A stretch of DNA of 55,776 nucleotides from Phycisphaerales bacterium (GTDB lineage Bacteria; Planctomycetota; Phycisphaerae; Phycisphaerales; UBA1924), in the NCBI GenBank assembly GCA_020849105.1, contig JADLGW010000011.1, positions 1 through 55,776 of the forward strand. The letters run 5' to 3'. The position numbers and the translations under genes are program-made. The notes beneath the pieces were generated by a model. The model was given only the letters and a program-made list of their open reading frames with translations, was not told where the DNA came from and made no database searches. Positions 36,995 to 46,600 of the stretch are shown here, piece by piece. The first letter of the stretch is position 1, and every line of letters starts with the position of its first letter.

Positions 36995-38122
36995 ATGTAC
37001 CGCATAGCCCTCAGGATGCTCTTCGGGGACCGCGGCAAGTACCTCAGCCTGGTCGTGGGGCTGTCGTTCGCGGTGCTGCTCATCGCCCAGCAGGGGGCGA
37101 TCTTCCTCGGGCTCATCCTCCGCTCGACCGGGCCCCTCCAGAACATCGGGCAGGCGGACCTGTGGGTCGCCGACCCGCACACCCGCTACATCGGGGACAT
37201 CCGCCCCCTCTCGGACCGGGACCTGGGCCGCGTGCGCTCCACGCCCGGCGTCGCCTGGGCCGAGCCCTTCGTGACGACCCGGGCGGTTGTCGAACTCTCC
37301 GACGGTTCGTACAAGAGCGCCCAACTGATCGGCATCGACCGCTCCACGCTCATCGGTCAGCCGCCGGAGATGGTCGCCGGCTCGCTGGGCGACCTGCGCG
37401 GTCCGGACGCCGTGATCGTCGAGGAATCGTCGCGCGGCAAACTCGCCGGGGCGGGGATCGGCGACACCTTCCGCCTGAACGACAAGCGGGCGGTGATCGT
37501 CGGCATCGCCCGGGCCAAGACCGGGTTCGAGTCCAACGCCCTCATCTACACCACCGTGGACAACGCCCTGGGCTACACGCCCGTCGGGCGCGAGGCGATC
37601 AGTTTCTTCCTGGTCAGGGTCAAGCCCGGGGCGGACCCGGGCGCTGTGGCCTCGGGCATCGAGGAGCGCACGGGCCTCGGGGCCTTCACGCAGGGCCAGA
37701 TGCAGAGCCGCAGCGTCGGGTTCATCCTGAAGGAGACCGGCATCGGGATCAACTTCGGCATCACGGTGGCCCTCGGCTTCATCGTGGGGCTCGCGATCGT
37801 CACGTCGGTGTTCTACCAGTTCACGCTGGAGAACCTGCGTCACTTCGCGGTGCTCAAGGCCATGGGCGCCCGCAACATGGTCCTGGTCCGCATGGTGCTG
37901 CTCCAGGCGGTCATCGTCGGGTTCATCGGGTTCGGCATCGGCACCGGCGCCGCGGCGCTGTTCAGCCTGAGCGGGCGCCGCCCCGGCGCGGAACTCGCCG
38001 TCTACTTCCCCTGGCCGCTGCTCATCGTCTCCTTCGTCGCCATGCTGGTCTGCATCAGCATGGGCAGCCTGCTCAGCCTCCGCCGCGTCATCACCCTCGA
38101 GCCCGCGGTGGTGTTCAAGTGA
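36995..38122 (+). CDS. FtsX/DevC-like ABC exporter permease
   Basis: The 375-residue permease has an N-terminal helix (LSLVVGLSFAVLLIAQQGAIFLGLI), a ~200-residue periplasmic domain (IGQADLWVADPHTRYIGDIRPLSD) and three C-terminal helices (GITVALGFIVGLAIVTSVFYQF, MVLLQAVIVGFIGFGIG, LLIVSFVAMLVCISMGSLL). The FALK-like cytoplasmic loop is LRHFAVLKAMGARN, the usual contact with the ATPase. Heterocyst DevC and MacB are relatives; it would work with the next two genes. ATG 36995 lacks a clear ribosome binding site. Confidence 0.88.
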   Translation: MYRIALRMLFGDRGKYLSLVVGLSFAVLLIAQQGAIFLGLILRSTGPLQNIGQADLWVADPHTRYIGDIRPLSDRDLGRVRSTPGVAWAEPFVTTRAVVELSDGSYKSAQLIGIDRSTLIGQPPEMVAGSLGDLRGPDAVIVEESSRGKLAGAGIGDTFRLNDKRAVIVGIARAKTGFESNALIYTTVDNALGYTPVGREAISFFLVRVKPGADPGAVASGIEERTGLGAFTQGQMQSRSVGFILKETGIGINFGITVALGFIVGLAIVTSVFYQFTLENLRHFAVLKAMGARNMVLVRMVLLQAVIVGFIGFGIGTGAAALFSLSGRRPGAELAVYFPWPLLIVSFVAMLVCISMGSLLSLRRVITLEPAVVFK

Positions 38123-38955
38123 CCGCGGAGGGCCGGCCCGCGCACGGCGCCGCGTCCGCCGGCGCCGCCGTCGTCGTTCGCGGCGTGACCAAGACCTACG
38201 GCCGGGGCGCGGCCGCGGTGCACGCGCTCCGCGGCATCGACCTGGACGTGCCCGCCAACCGCCTCTCGATGCTCGTCGGCCCCAGCGGGTGCGGCAAGAC
38301 CACGCTCGTCTCGATCATCACCGGCGTGCTGGACCCGACCGAGGGGCGCGTGTCGGTCTTCGGCAACGAATGGACGGAGATGTCCGCGGACCGGCGCACG
38401 CGGGCACGGTCGCGCATGATCGGGTTCATCTTCCAGCAGTTCAACCTGATCCCCACACTCCCCGCGGCGGAGAACGTGGCCGTGCCGCTGTTCATCCGCG
38501 ACATGGACCGGACGGAGGCCCTGGACCGGGCGGCCGGCGCGCTCCGAGCCGTGGGCCTGGGCGATCGCGTCCGGGCGTTCCCCGGTGAACTGTCCGGCGG
38601 GATGCAGCAGCGCGTCGCCATCGCGCGGGCGCTGGTCGCCGGCCCGCGTCTGCTGGTGTGCGATGAGCCGACGGCGAGCCTCGACGGCAAGGCCGGGCAG
38701 GCGGTGATGGACCTGATCCGCGGGGCCGCGTCCGGCGATGTGGGCGGCGAGCCGCGATGTGTCATCGTCGTCACCCACGACTCACGGGTGTTCCATTACG
38801 CCGACTCGATCTTCGAGATGGAGGACGGCCGGCTGAAGGACCACGTCTCGCGAACAATCATGGACCAGGCCGGGGCCGGGGCAACCTCTGGGGCGGGGCC
38901 AACGCCCGGGGCGGGGCCTTTCCAGGCCCCGACAAACGGCACGAAGGAACCATGA
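38119..38955 (+). CDS. ABC exporter ATPase (DevA/LolD-like), with repeat-encoded tail
   Basis: The 278-residue ATPase has Walker A GPSGCGKTT, Q-loop FIFQQFNLIPTL, signature LSGGMQQRVAIARAL, Walker B LLVCDEPTASLD and switch His in VVTHDSRVFHYAD. It powers the FtsX-type permease, with which it overlaps (GTGA). The last ~25 codons (GAGATSGAGPTPGAGP and following) come from a GGGGC-rich stretch ending in a hairpin, GGGGCCT-TTCC-AGGCCCC. They lie beyond the normal family end, so the tail is probably a repeat insertion rather than a functional part. The end overlaps the adaptor gene by ATGA. Confidence 0.9.
   Translation: MTAEGRPAHGAASAGAAVVVRGVTKTYGRGAAAVHALRGIDLDVPANRLSMLVGPSGCGKTTLVSIITGVLDPTEGRVSVFGNEWTEMSADRRTRARSRMIGFIFQQFNLIPTLPAAENVAVPLFIRDMDRTEALDRAAGALRAVGLGDRVRAFPGELSGGMQQRVAIARALVAGPRLLVCDEPTASLDGKAGQAVMDLIRGAASGDVGGEPRCVIVVTHDSRVFHYADSIFEMEDGRLKDHVSRTIMDQAGAGATSGAGPTPGAGPFQAPTNGTKEP
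38870..38931. repeat. GGGGC-rich hairpin element at the 3' end of the ABC ATPase gene
   Basis: A series of GGGGC(C) units ends in the perfect hairpin CGGGGCCT-TTCC-AGGCCCCG at 38912-38931. It is in frame and encodes a Gly/Ala/Pro tail. Confidence 0.6.
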
Positions 38956-40013
38956 TCCGGATCATCACCATCGGCGTCGCGGTGCTGGGGTTGCTGGTGG
39001 CGATCGCCGTCGTCGCGACGGCCACGCAGGAACTTCCAGACCCGCCGCCGGCCCAGCCCCCGGCCGTGAACCCCTACCCGCGCGGCATCGCGGCCCTGGG
39101 GTTCGTTGAGCCCGCATCGCGCCAGGTGGACGTGGGCGCGCCCGAGCCCGGGCTCGTCACACGCGTGTTCGTGCGGGTCGGGGACGCGGTACACCCCGGC
39201 GACAGCCTCTTCGCGCTCGACGACCGCGCACTGCGGGCCGACCTGCTGACCGCCCGGGCCGCCCGCGACCGCGCCGCCGCGGACCTCGCCACGCTGAGGG
39301 CCGCGCCGCGCCCGGAGGACATCCCCCCGCTGGAGGCCAGGGTCCTCCAGGCCCGCGCCGACCTGGAGCGCGCGACCTCCACCTACCGCCGCGTCGCCGA
39401 GGCCGGGGAGAGTTCCGCCGCGACCGCCGAGGAAGTCACGCAGCGCCGCCTGGCGATGGAGTGGGCCCGCGCCGGGCTCGCCGCCGCGGAGGCGGACCTG
39501 GCGCGCACGAAGGCCGGGACGTGGGGCCCGCAGGTCGACGCGGCGCGGGCGGAGGTCGCGCGCCAGGACGCCGCGGTGCAGGCGACACAACTCCGCATCG
39601 ACCGGCTGATGGTCGCCGCGCCGTCGGACGGCACCGTCCTCAAGCGGTACATCGAGCCCGGCGAGTACCTGTCGTTCGTGGGCTCGGGCCCGCCGGCGAT
39701 CGTGCTCGGCGACCTCTCCACGCTGCACGTCCGGGCGCAGGTGGACGAGGAGGACACTCCCATGCTCCACGAGGGCGCCGAGGCTGTTGCCCGCATCCGC
39801 GGCCCGGTTGATGAGAGGGTTGCGCTGCGGATGCTCCGCATCGAGCCGCTGGCGATCCCGAAGAGCCAGATCACCGGCGCCGCGACGGAACTCGTGGATA
39901 CCCGCGTGGTCGAGGTGGTCTTCGAGGTGGTGCCGCCCGCCCCGGGTGCGGCGCCCTCTGTCCGCCTCTATCCCGGCGAGGCTGTGGACGTCTTCATCAG
40001 CGTGGACAGGTAG
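38952..40013 (+). CDS. HlyD-family adaptor of the ABC exporter (DevB-like)
   Basis: The 353-residue protein has an N-terminal membrane anchor (IIRIITIGVAVLGLLVAIAVVATA type), the lipoyl halves VDVGAPEPGLVTRVFVRVGDAVHPGDSLFALDD and MVAAPSDGTVLKRYIEPGEYLS, a long coiled-coil hairpin (residues ~100-215) and a barrel domain. It completes a three-part exporter with the permease and ATPase, the order permease-ATPase-adaptor being one of the DevBCA arrangements. No outer-membrane factor gene follows; the TolC-like protein upstream may be shared. Substrate unknown. Confidence 0.88.
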   Translation: MIRIITIGVAVLGLLVAIAVVATATQELPDPPPAQPPAVNPYPRGIAALGFVEPASRQVDVGAPEPGLVTRVFVRVGDAVHPGDSLFALDDRALRADLLTARAARDRAAADLATLRAAPRPEDIPPLEARVLQARADLERATSTYRRVAEAGESSAATAEEVTQRRLAMEWARAGLAAAEADLARTKAGTWGPQVDAARAEVARQDAAVQATQLRIDRLMVAAPSDGTVLKRYIEPGEYLSFVGSGPPAIVLGDLSTLHVRAQVDEEDTPMLHEGAEAVARIRGPVDERVALRMLRIEPLAIPKSQITGAATELVDTRVVEVVFEVVPPAPGAAPSVRLYPGEAVDVFISVDR

Positions 40014-40119
40014 GGCCACGACCCGGCGGTCTCCGGGCGGCCCGCCGTGCGCCGGATCCCCGTTCCGGTCCTTCATCACCCCCTCATCCCCCGTTCATCG
40101 CCGGTGACCATCGAGGGGC

Positions 40120-40503
40120 ATGGCCGACTGGCTCGGCGGCTGGAGTCTCCTCTGGATCGGCGCCGCCTGGGTCGTGGTCATCCTGGGCGCGTGCATCGTG
40201 GTCACGGTCCTCCTGGTTCGCCTGCCGTCCGACTACTTCGATGGTGACCGGCCGCCCCGCGGCCGCCACTGGGGCCGGAGGGCCGCGAAGAACGCGGCGG
40301 GAGTGATCGTCCTCTTGATCGGGCTCGCCCTGCTCGTGCTCCCGGGCCCGGGGCTGCTGGGCGTCCTGGCCGGCGTCCTGTTGCTGGACTTTCCGGGGAA
40401 ACGCGCGGTCGAGCGGTGGCTCCTGCGCCGCAGGCACGTCCTGGCCGCGGCCAACTGGCTCCGTCGCAGGGCCGGTCGACGGCCCCTGGTCATCGGCGGA
40501 TGA
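40120..40503 (+). CDS. PGPGW-type small transmembrane protein
   Basis: The 127-residue protein has two hydrophobic segments: LLWIGAAWVVVILGACIVVTVLLV, and NAAGVIVLLIGLALLVLPGPGLLGVLAGVLLL containing the family motif LPGPG. An Arg-rich tail follows (KRAVERWLLRRRHVLAAANWLRRRAGRRPL). The PGPGW family is widespread and of unknown role. The start follows GAGGGG. Confidence 0.8.
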   Translation: MADWLGGWSLLWIGAAWVVVILGACIVVTVLLVRLPSDYFDGDRPPRGRHWGRRAAKNAAGVIVLLIGLALLVLPGPGLLGVLAGVLLLDFPGKRAVERWLLRRRHVLAAANWLRRRAGRRPLVIGG

Positions 40504-40673
40504 GGGGGCTGCCCCGGGCCCGGGTACCGCGGATTTCCGGTTCGCCGGCCGTGCGGCTCCGAGCCCCGCCGGAGCCGAAAAGGCAACCCTTTCCGTTTCT
40601 GGACGCCGCCGGCATGTCGGGTCGATCCCTCGTCTGAGGTGCGCGGGCGCCCGGGGTCACGGAGGACCGGTCC
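40504..40673. other. GC-rich gap before the giant surface protein gene
   Basis: This is 170 bp without a gene-like frame. No hairpin with a T-run and no clear promoter was seen. GGAGGA at 40661-40666 is the ribosome binding site of the next gene. Confidence 0.3.
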
Positions 40674-43600
40674 ATGAATCGAGAGCGCGATGGCGGCGGC
40701 TGGAGTCTGGAGCACCTGGAGCCGCGGCTGCTGCTGGCGACGGTGGTCTGGGATGGGGGGGTCGCGGGCACGGGCACGGACTGGCACAACCCGGTCAACT
40801 GGGTCGGCGACGTGCTGCCGGGTGCGGGCGACGACGCGGTGCTCGGGGCGGGGGGTGGGGTCGTCATCTCCGGGGCGGCCGATGTGCTGCGCGTCACCAG
40901 CGACCGGACCCTGACGATCACCGGCAGCCTGACGATCGCCGACGCGTCGCACATGGCGGGCCTGGTGCTCTCCGGCGTCGTCACCGGCGCGGGTGAACTG
41001 GCCGTGAGCGGGACGCTGGACTGGACCGGCGGCGCCATGACGGGGACCGGCGCCACCGTGCTGCTCCCGGGATCGTTCCTGACCATCTCCGGCGGCACGC
41101 ACGACCTGGGGCGCGGGCTGACCCTCCAGGGCTCCACCACCTGGACCGGCGGGGCCCTGCGCCTGACGGGCGCCACGATCGACAACTCCGGCTCCTTCAC
41201 GGCCGCGCCCGCGGGCCTGCTGTCGGCCTTCGGCGCCGGGGGCGCCTGTGTCTTTGGCAACACCGGCACACTGACCGTGCAGGGCGCGGGGGAGGCCCGC
41301 TTCTCCACCAGCGCCACGGCCGTCGCGTTCAACAACTCCGGGCTGGTCGTGGTGCAGGCGGGCACGCTGAACCTCAGCGGCGGGGGCACGACGACCGCCG
41401 CGATCCAGGCGATGTCCGGGAGCGCGCTCACGCTGGGCGCGTCGTACACCTTTGCGCCCGGCGGCTCGGTCTCCGGCGCGGGCACCATCACCTTCGCCGG
41501 CGGCACGCACACGCTGCCCGCGGGCCAGTTCAATCCGACGGGGACGGTGAACTTCACCGCCGGGACCATCACCATCAACAACCCGTTCTCGCCCGCGCAA
41601 CTGGGCCCCATCGACGCCGCCGTTACCTTCAATGCCGCAGTGAACTACACCGGTGCGGTCGCCATCACCGGCTCCGCCGGGTTCGCGGCGGCGCAGTCGT
41701 TCACGGTGCTCAACCTGTCCGGGACGCTGACCGGAAACGGGCAGGTCACGGTCACCCAGGCCCTGGCGTGGACCTTCGGCCTGATGAGCGGGGGCGGAAA
41801 GACGGTCATCGCGCCCGGCGCGACCCTCGCCCTGTCCGGTTCCAGCACCAAGACGCTCTCCCGCCGCCTCGACAACAACGGTGACGCCACCTGGTCGGGC
41901 GGGGCCTTCGCCTTCGCGTCGGGGGTGCTCACCAGCGGCGGCACCTGGACCGTGACCACCGCCGGCACCCTGCAGGCGTACGGCAACAGCGGGGTCAACA
42001 CGTTCACCAACACCGGCACGCTCCAGAAACTCGGCGCGGGGGACGCCCAGTTCACCGTCAATATCAGCGGCGTTCAACTCGTGAACTCCGGGACCGTGAA
42101 CGTGGACGCCGGGACGCTGACGCTGGGCGGCGGTGGGACCAACACCGGCGCGCTGAACGTGGGTGGCGGGGCGCTGAACCTCAGCGCCTCATACACCCAC
42201 GGGGCCGCGGGGACCATCGCCGGGGCCGGGCCGATCACGTTCTCCGGCGGCGCCCACACGCTGCCGGCGGGCCGCTTCCTTCCCTCGGGCACGGTGAACT
42301 TCACGGGCGGCACGATCACGGTGGGCGGCGTGATCGCCCCGGCGTCGCTCGGCCCGATCGGCGCGACGGTCACGTTCGGCGCCGGCCTGACGTACGCGGG
42401 CCCGCTTGCCGTCACCGGCTCCGTCTCGTTCGCCACGGCGCAGGCGCTCTCGGACCTGACGCTCTCGGGCACGCTCACCGGCGCGGGGAACGTCACCGTC
42501 ACCGGCACGCTGGACTGGACCGGCGGGTCGATGACCGGGACTGGCCGGACCATCATCTCCGGCTCGGGGAACCTGCTCATCATCGGCGGCGGCTCGCACA
42601 CGCTGTCGCGCACGCTCACCAACAACGGCACGGCCCTGTGGACCTCCGGCTCGCTGTCGCTGGCGGGCGGGACCGTCGCCAACGCGGGCCAGTTCACCGC
42701 GGACGCGGCGGTGACGCTCCAGTGCACCGGGCTGTCGGGCGCCAACGCGTTCACCAACACCGGGACCTTCACCAAGGCCGGCCCCGGGACCATGCTCTTC
42801 GGCAACGCGGGCGCCCCGGCGCCCTTCGTCAACAGCGGCGCGGTGCAGATCCAGGCGGGCGGGCTCACCCTGGGCGGGGGCGGCTCCACCAGCGTCAACA
42901 TCAACGCCGCGCCCGGCGCAACGCTCGCCTTCGCCGACACCTTCACCATCCTGCCCGGCGGATCGGTCTCGGGCGCGGGCACGATCACCTTCCTCGGCGG
43001 CACGATCAACTTCCCCGCCGGCACCTTCACCCCGACCGGGACCGTGAACTTCAGCGGCGGCGCCGTGACCGTGAACAACGCGATCACCCCGGCGGACCTC
43101 GGTTCCATCGGCGGCACGGTGAACTTCAATGCCGCGCAGACCTTCGACGCGGTCACGCTCACCGGCACGCTCGGCGGGACGGCGGACGTCACGGTGACCG
43201 GCACGCTGCTCTGGGCCGGCGGGTCCATGAACGGGTCCGGCCGGACCATCGCGACCGGGACGCTCTCGCTCGCCAGCGTCTCGGCCATGACCCTGGCCCG
43301 CGTGCTCCGCAGCGCGGGGGCCGCGGTGTGGACCTCCGGCGACCTGTCCATGAACGGCGGGGCGTTCGTCAACCTCGCGGGCGCAACCCTGACGATCCAG
43401 ACGGCCGGGCCGCTCCTGTGCTCCGGGGCCGCGGGGGCCAGCACGTTCACCAACGAGGGCGAGATCATCAAGACCGGCGGCGGCGAGTTCCGCGTCGGCA
43501 TCGGCGGCACGAGCGTCGGGCTCATCAACGCGGCCGGGGGGAGCATCAGCATCCGGGCCGGCTCGCTGGCGGTCTCCGCCGGCGGCGGCAGCAACGCCGG

Positions 43601-46600
43601 GGCCATCACGGTGGACGGCGGCGCGGGCCTGGTCTTCTCCAGCACCTTCACGCACGCGCCCAGCGGCACGGTCGGCGGGCCGGGGTCGGTGACCTTCACC
43701 TCCGGCACGCATGTGCTGCCCGCGGGTTCCTTCGAGCCGACCGGTCCCCTTGCCTTCACGGGCGGCACGGTGACGGTGAACGACGCGATCACGCCCGCGT
43801 CGCTCGACCCCATCGCCGGAAACGTGACGTTCAACGCGGCGCTCGGCTACGGCGGGAGCCTGACCATCACCGGGTCCGCAACCTTCGCGCAGGCCCAGGC
43901 CTTCGCCGGGCTGACGCTCAGCGGGACGCTGGCGGGCGCCGGACAGGTCACGATCACCGGGGCGCTCGCCTGGACCGGCGGGGCGATGTCGGGGACCGGC
44001 GCGACCGTGGTCGGTGCGGGCGGGACGGCCGCGATCAGCGGCGCGACGCACACGCTCGGGCGCGTGCTGGAAGTCCTGGGTGGCGGGACGTGGACCGAGG
44101 GGAACCTGTCCCTGAACAACGGGACGCTGCGGATCGGGCCGTCGGGGTCGCTCGTGGTGAGCGCCGCCGGGGCCCTGACCGTGACGGGGACGGGCGGCAC
44201 CAACGAGATCGACAACCGGGGGGGACTTACAAAGGACGGCGCCGGCGCCCTGACCGTTGCCGCGGGGGCCTCCGCGGCCGCGCTGGTCAACTCCGGCCTC
44301 GTGAGCGTGCTCGACGGCACGCTCAGCCTGGGCGGCGGGGGGACCAGCACCGGTCCCATCACCGTCGCCGTGCCCGCGACGCTCATCCTCTCCGTCGGCC
44401 TCACCCAGGGCGCGGGCGGGGTGATCGACGGCGGCGGGGCGCTGACGATCAGCGGCGGCACGCACACCTTCGGCCCCGGCACACTGGCCATCGCGACCGC
44501 GAACTTCACCGCCGGGACGACCACGGTGGGCGGCGCGTTCTCGCCCACGGCGCTCGGCACGATCTCCGGGACCGTCACGTTCGGCGGCCCGCTCGGGTAC
44601 TCGGGGGCCCTGACCATCAGCGGCTCCGCGACGTTCGCGGCCAACCAGTCCTTCTCGGCGCTGACCCTGTCGGGGACCCTCGCCGGAGCGGGCACGGTGA
44701 CGGTCACGACGGCCATGACCTGGACCGGCGGGGCGATGACCGGCACGGGCACGACGATGATCGGCGCGGGGGCCGCGCTCACCATGAGCGGCACGCCGAC
44801 CAGGACGCTGTCGCGGGGGCTGACGATCGCAGGGTCCGCGGCGTGGACGTCGGGCAACCTGTCCCTCGAGGGCGCGACGCTCCGCGTGCTCCCGGGCGGG
44901 ACCTTCACCGTGAACAACCCCGGCACCGTGCAGGTCGGCGGCGCCAGCGGCGTGAACACATTCGAGAACCAGGGCGCGTTCATCAAGCAGGGCGCGGGCA
45001 ACGCCCAGTTCACCGCGACCGGCACGGGGGTGCGGCTTGTCAGCAGCGGGACGGCCACCGTCAGCGCCGGCACGCTCACGCTCTCCGGCGGGGGCAGCGC
45101 GGCCGCGCCGCTGACGGTCGAGTCCGGCGCCGCCCTGACCCTGGGCGCGGACTTCACGCTCCTGCCGGGGGGCAGGATCGCCGGCGCCGGGACGGTGAAC
45201 ATCACCGGCGGCACGCACACGTTCGGGGCGGGCCAACTCGTGACGACCGGGGTCATCAACTTCGGCGGCGGAACGATCACCGTCGGCGCGGGGTTCGCCC
45301 CGTCGGCGCTCGGGCCCATCGGGGCGACAGTGACCTTCACCGCGGCTGTCGCGGTGGCCGGCCCGCTGACCGTCACGGGCTCGGTCAGTTTCGCCCAGCC
45401 GCAGGTGCTCTCGGGCCTGACGCTGTCCGGGACGCTGACGGGCGCGGGCACGGTGCTCGTCACGGGCACGCTGACGTGGACCGGCGGCGCGATGACGGGG
45501 GCCGGCGGCACCGTCGCGGCCGGGACGCTGGTGCTCAGCGGCGGCGCCCGGACGCTCGGGCGCGACCTGTTCATCGCCGGCGCCGGCTCGTGGACGGCGG
45601 GGAACCTGGCGATGGCCGGCGGCCGCCTGGTCGTCGAACCCGCGGGGGTGCTGACGGTCAACGCGGGCGCGGCGGTGTCCGTGACGGGCAGCGGCGCGGG
45701 AAACGTGCTGCTCAACCTGGGCGTGGTCAACAAGCAGGGGGCGGGGGTCTTCCAGTTGGCCGCGGGCGTCGGCGCGGTGGTGCTGAACACGCCGGGGACG
45801 CTGAACGTGCAGGCCGGGACGATGGCCGTGCAGTCCGCTGTCGCGCAGGTGTCGGCGGACGTGCTCACCGGCGGCTCCTGGAGCGTCTCCGACGGGGCGA
45901 CACTGACGTTCCCCTCCGGCGCAGCGATCCGCACCAACAGCGCGGACGTGCGGCTCATCGGCGCCGGGTCCGTGTTCACGGCGCTGAACGCGCTGGCGAC
46001 CAACGCGGGGACGCTGACGCTGCACAACGGGCGTTCGCTCACCTTCAGCCCCGCGGGCGGCGCGTTCCTGAACACCGGGCTGCTGGTGAAGTCCGGGGCG
46101 AACGGCGGATCGATCGGCGCGGGCATCACGTTCAGCAACACGGGCACGCTGAGCGTCACGGGCGGGACGCTGACGATCAACGGGCCGGTGGCGCAGGTCT
46201 CCGGCGGGGTTCTGGGCGGGGGCACATGGGCGGTCACGGCGCCCGGTAAACTGGTGATGACCGGCGCGGCGATCACCACGAACAACGCCACGGTGATCCT
46301 GACGTTCTCCGGCAGTTCGTTCGACGCCTTCAACACGACGACGACCAACAACGGGTCGATCACCGTGACCGACGGGCGGCCGTTCTCGCTGGCATCGCTG
46401 GTGAACAACGGGACGATCCTGCTGGGGCCGGGCAGCACGTTCACGGTGCACGGGGCGATGGACAACCCGGGCTCGGTCACGGTCGACGGCGGGGCGTTCT
46501 TTTTCGAGGGGGCGGTGACGGGCGGGGGCCAGTTCGCGCTGGCCTCCGGCGGGACGCTGAGCCTGGGCGCGGGGCTGACGCTCGCGGCGGGCGGCTCGAT

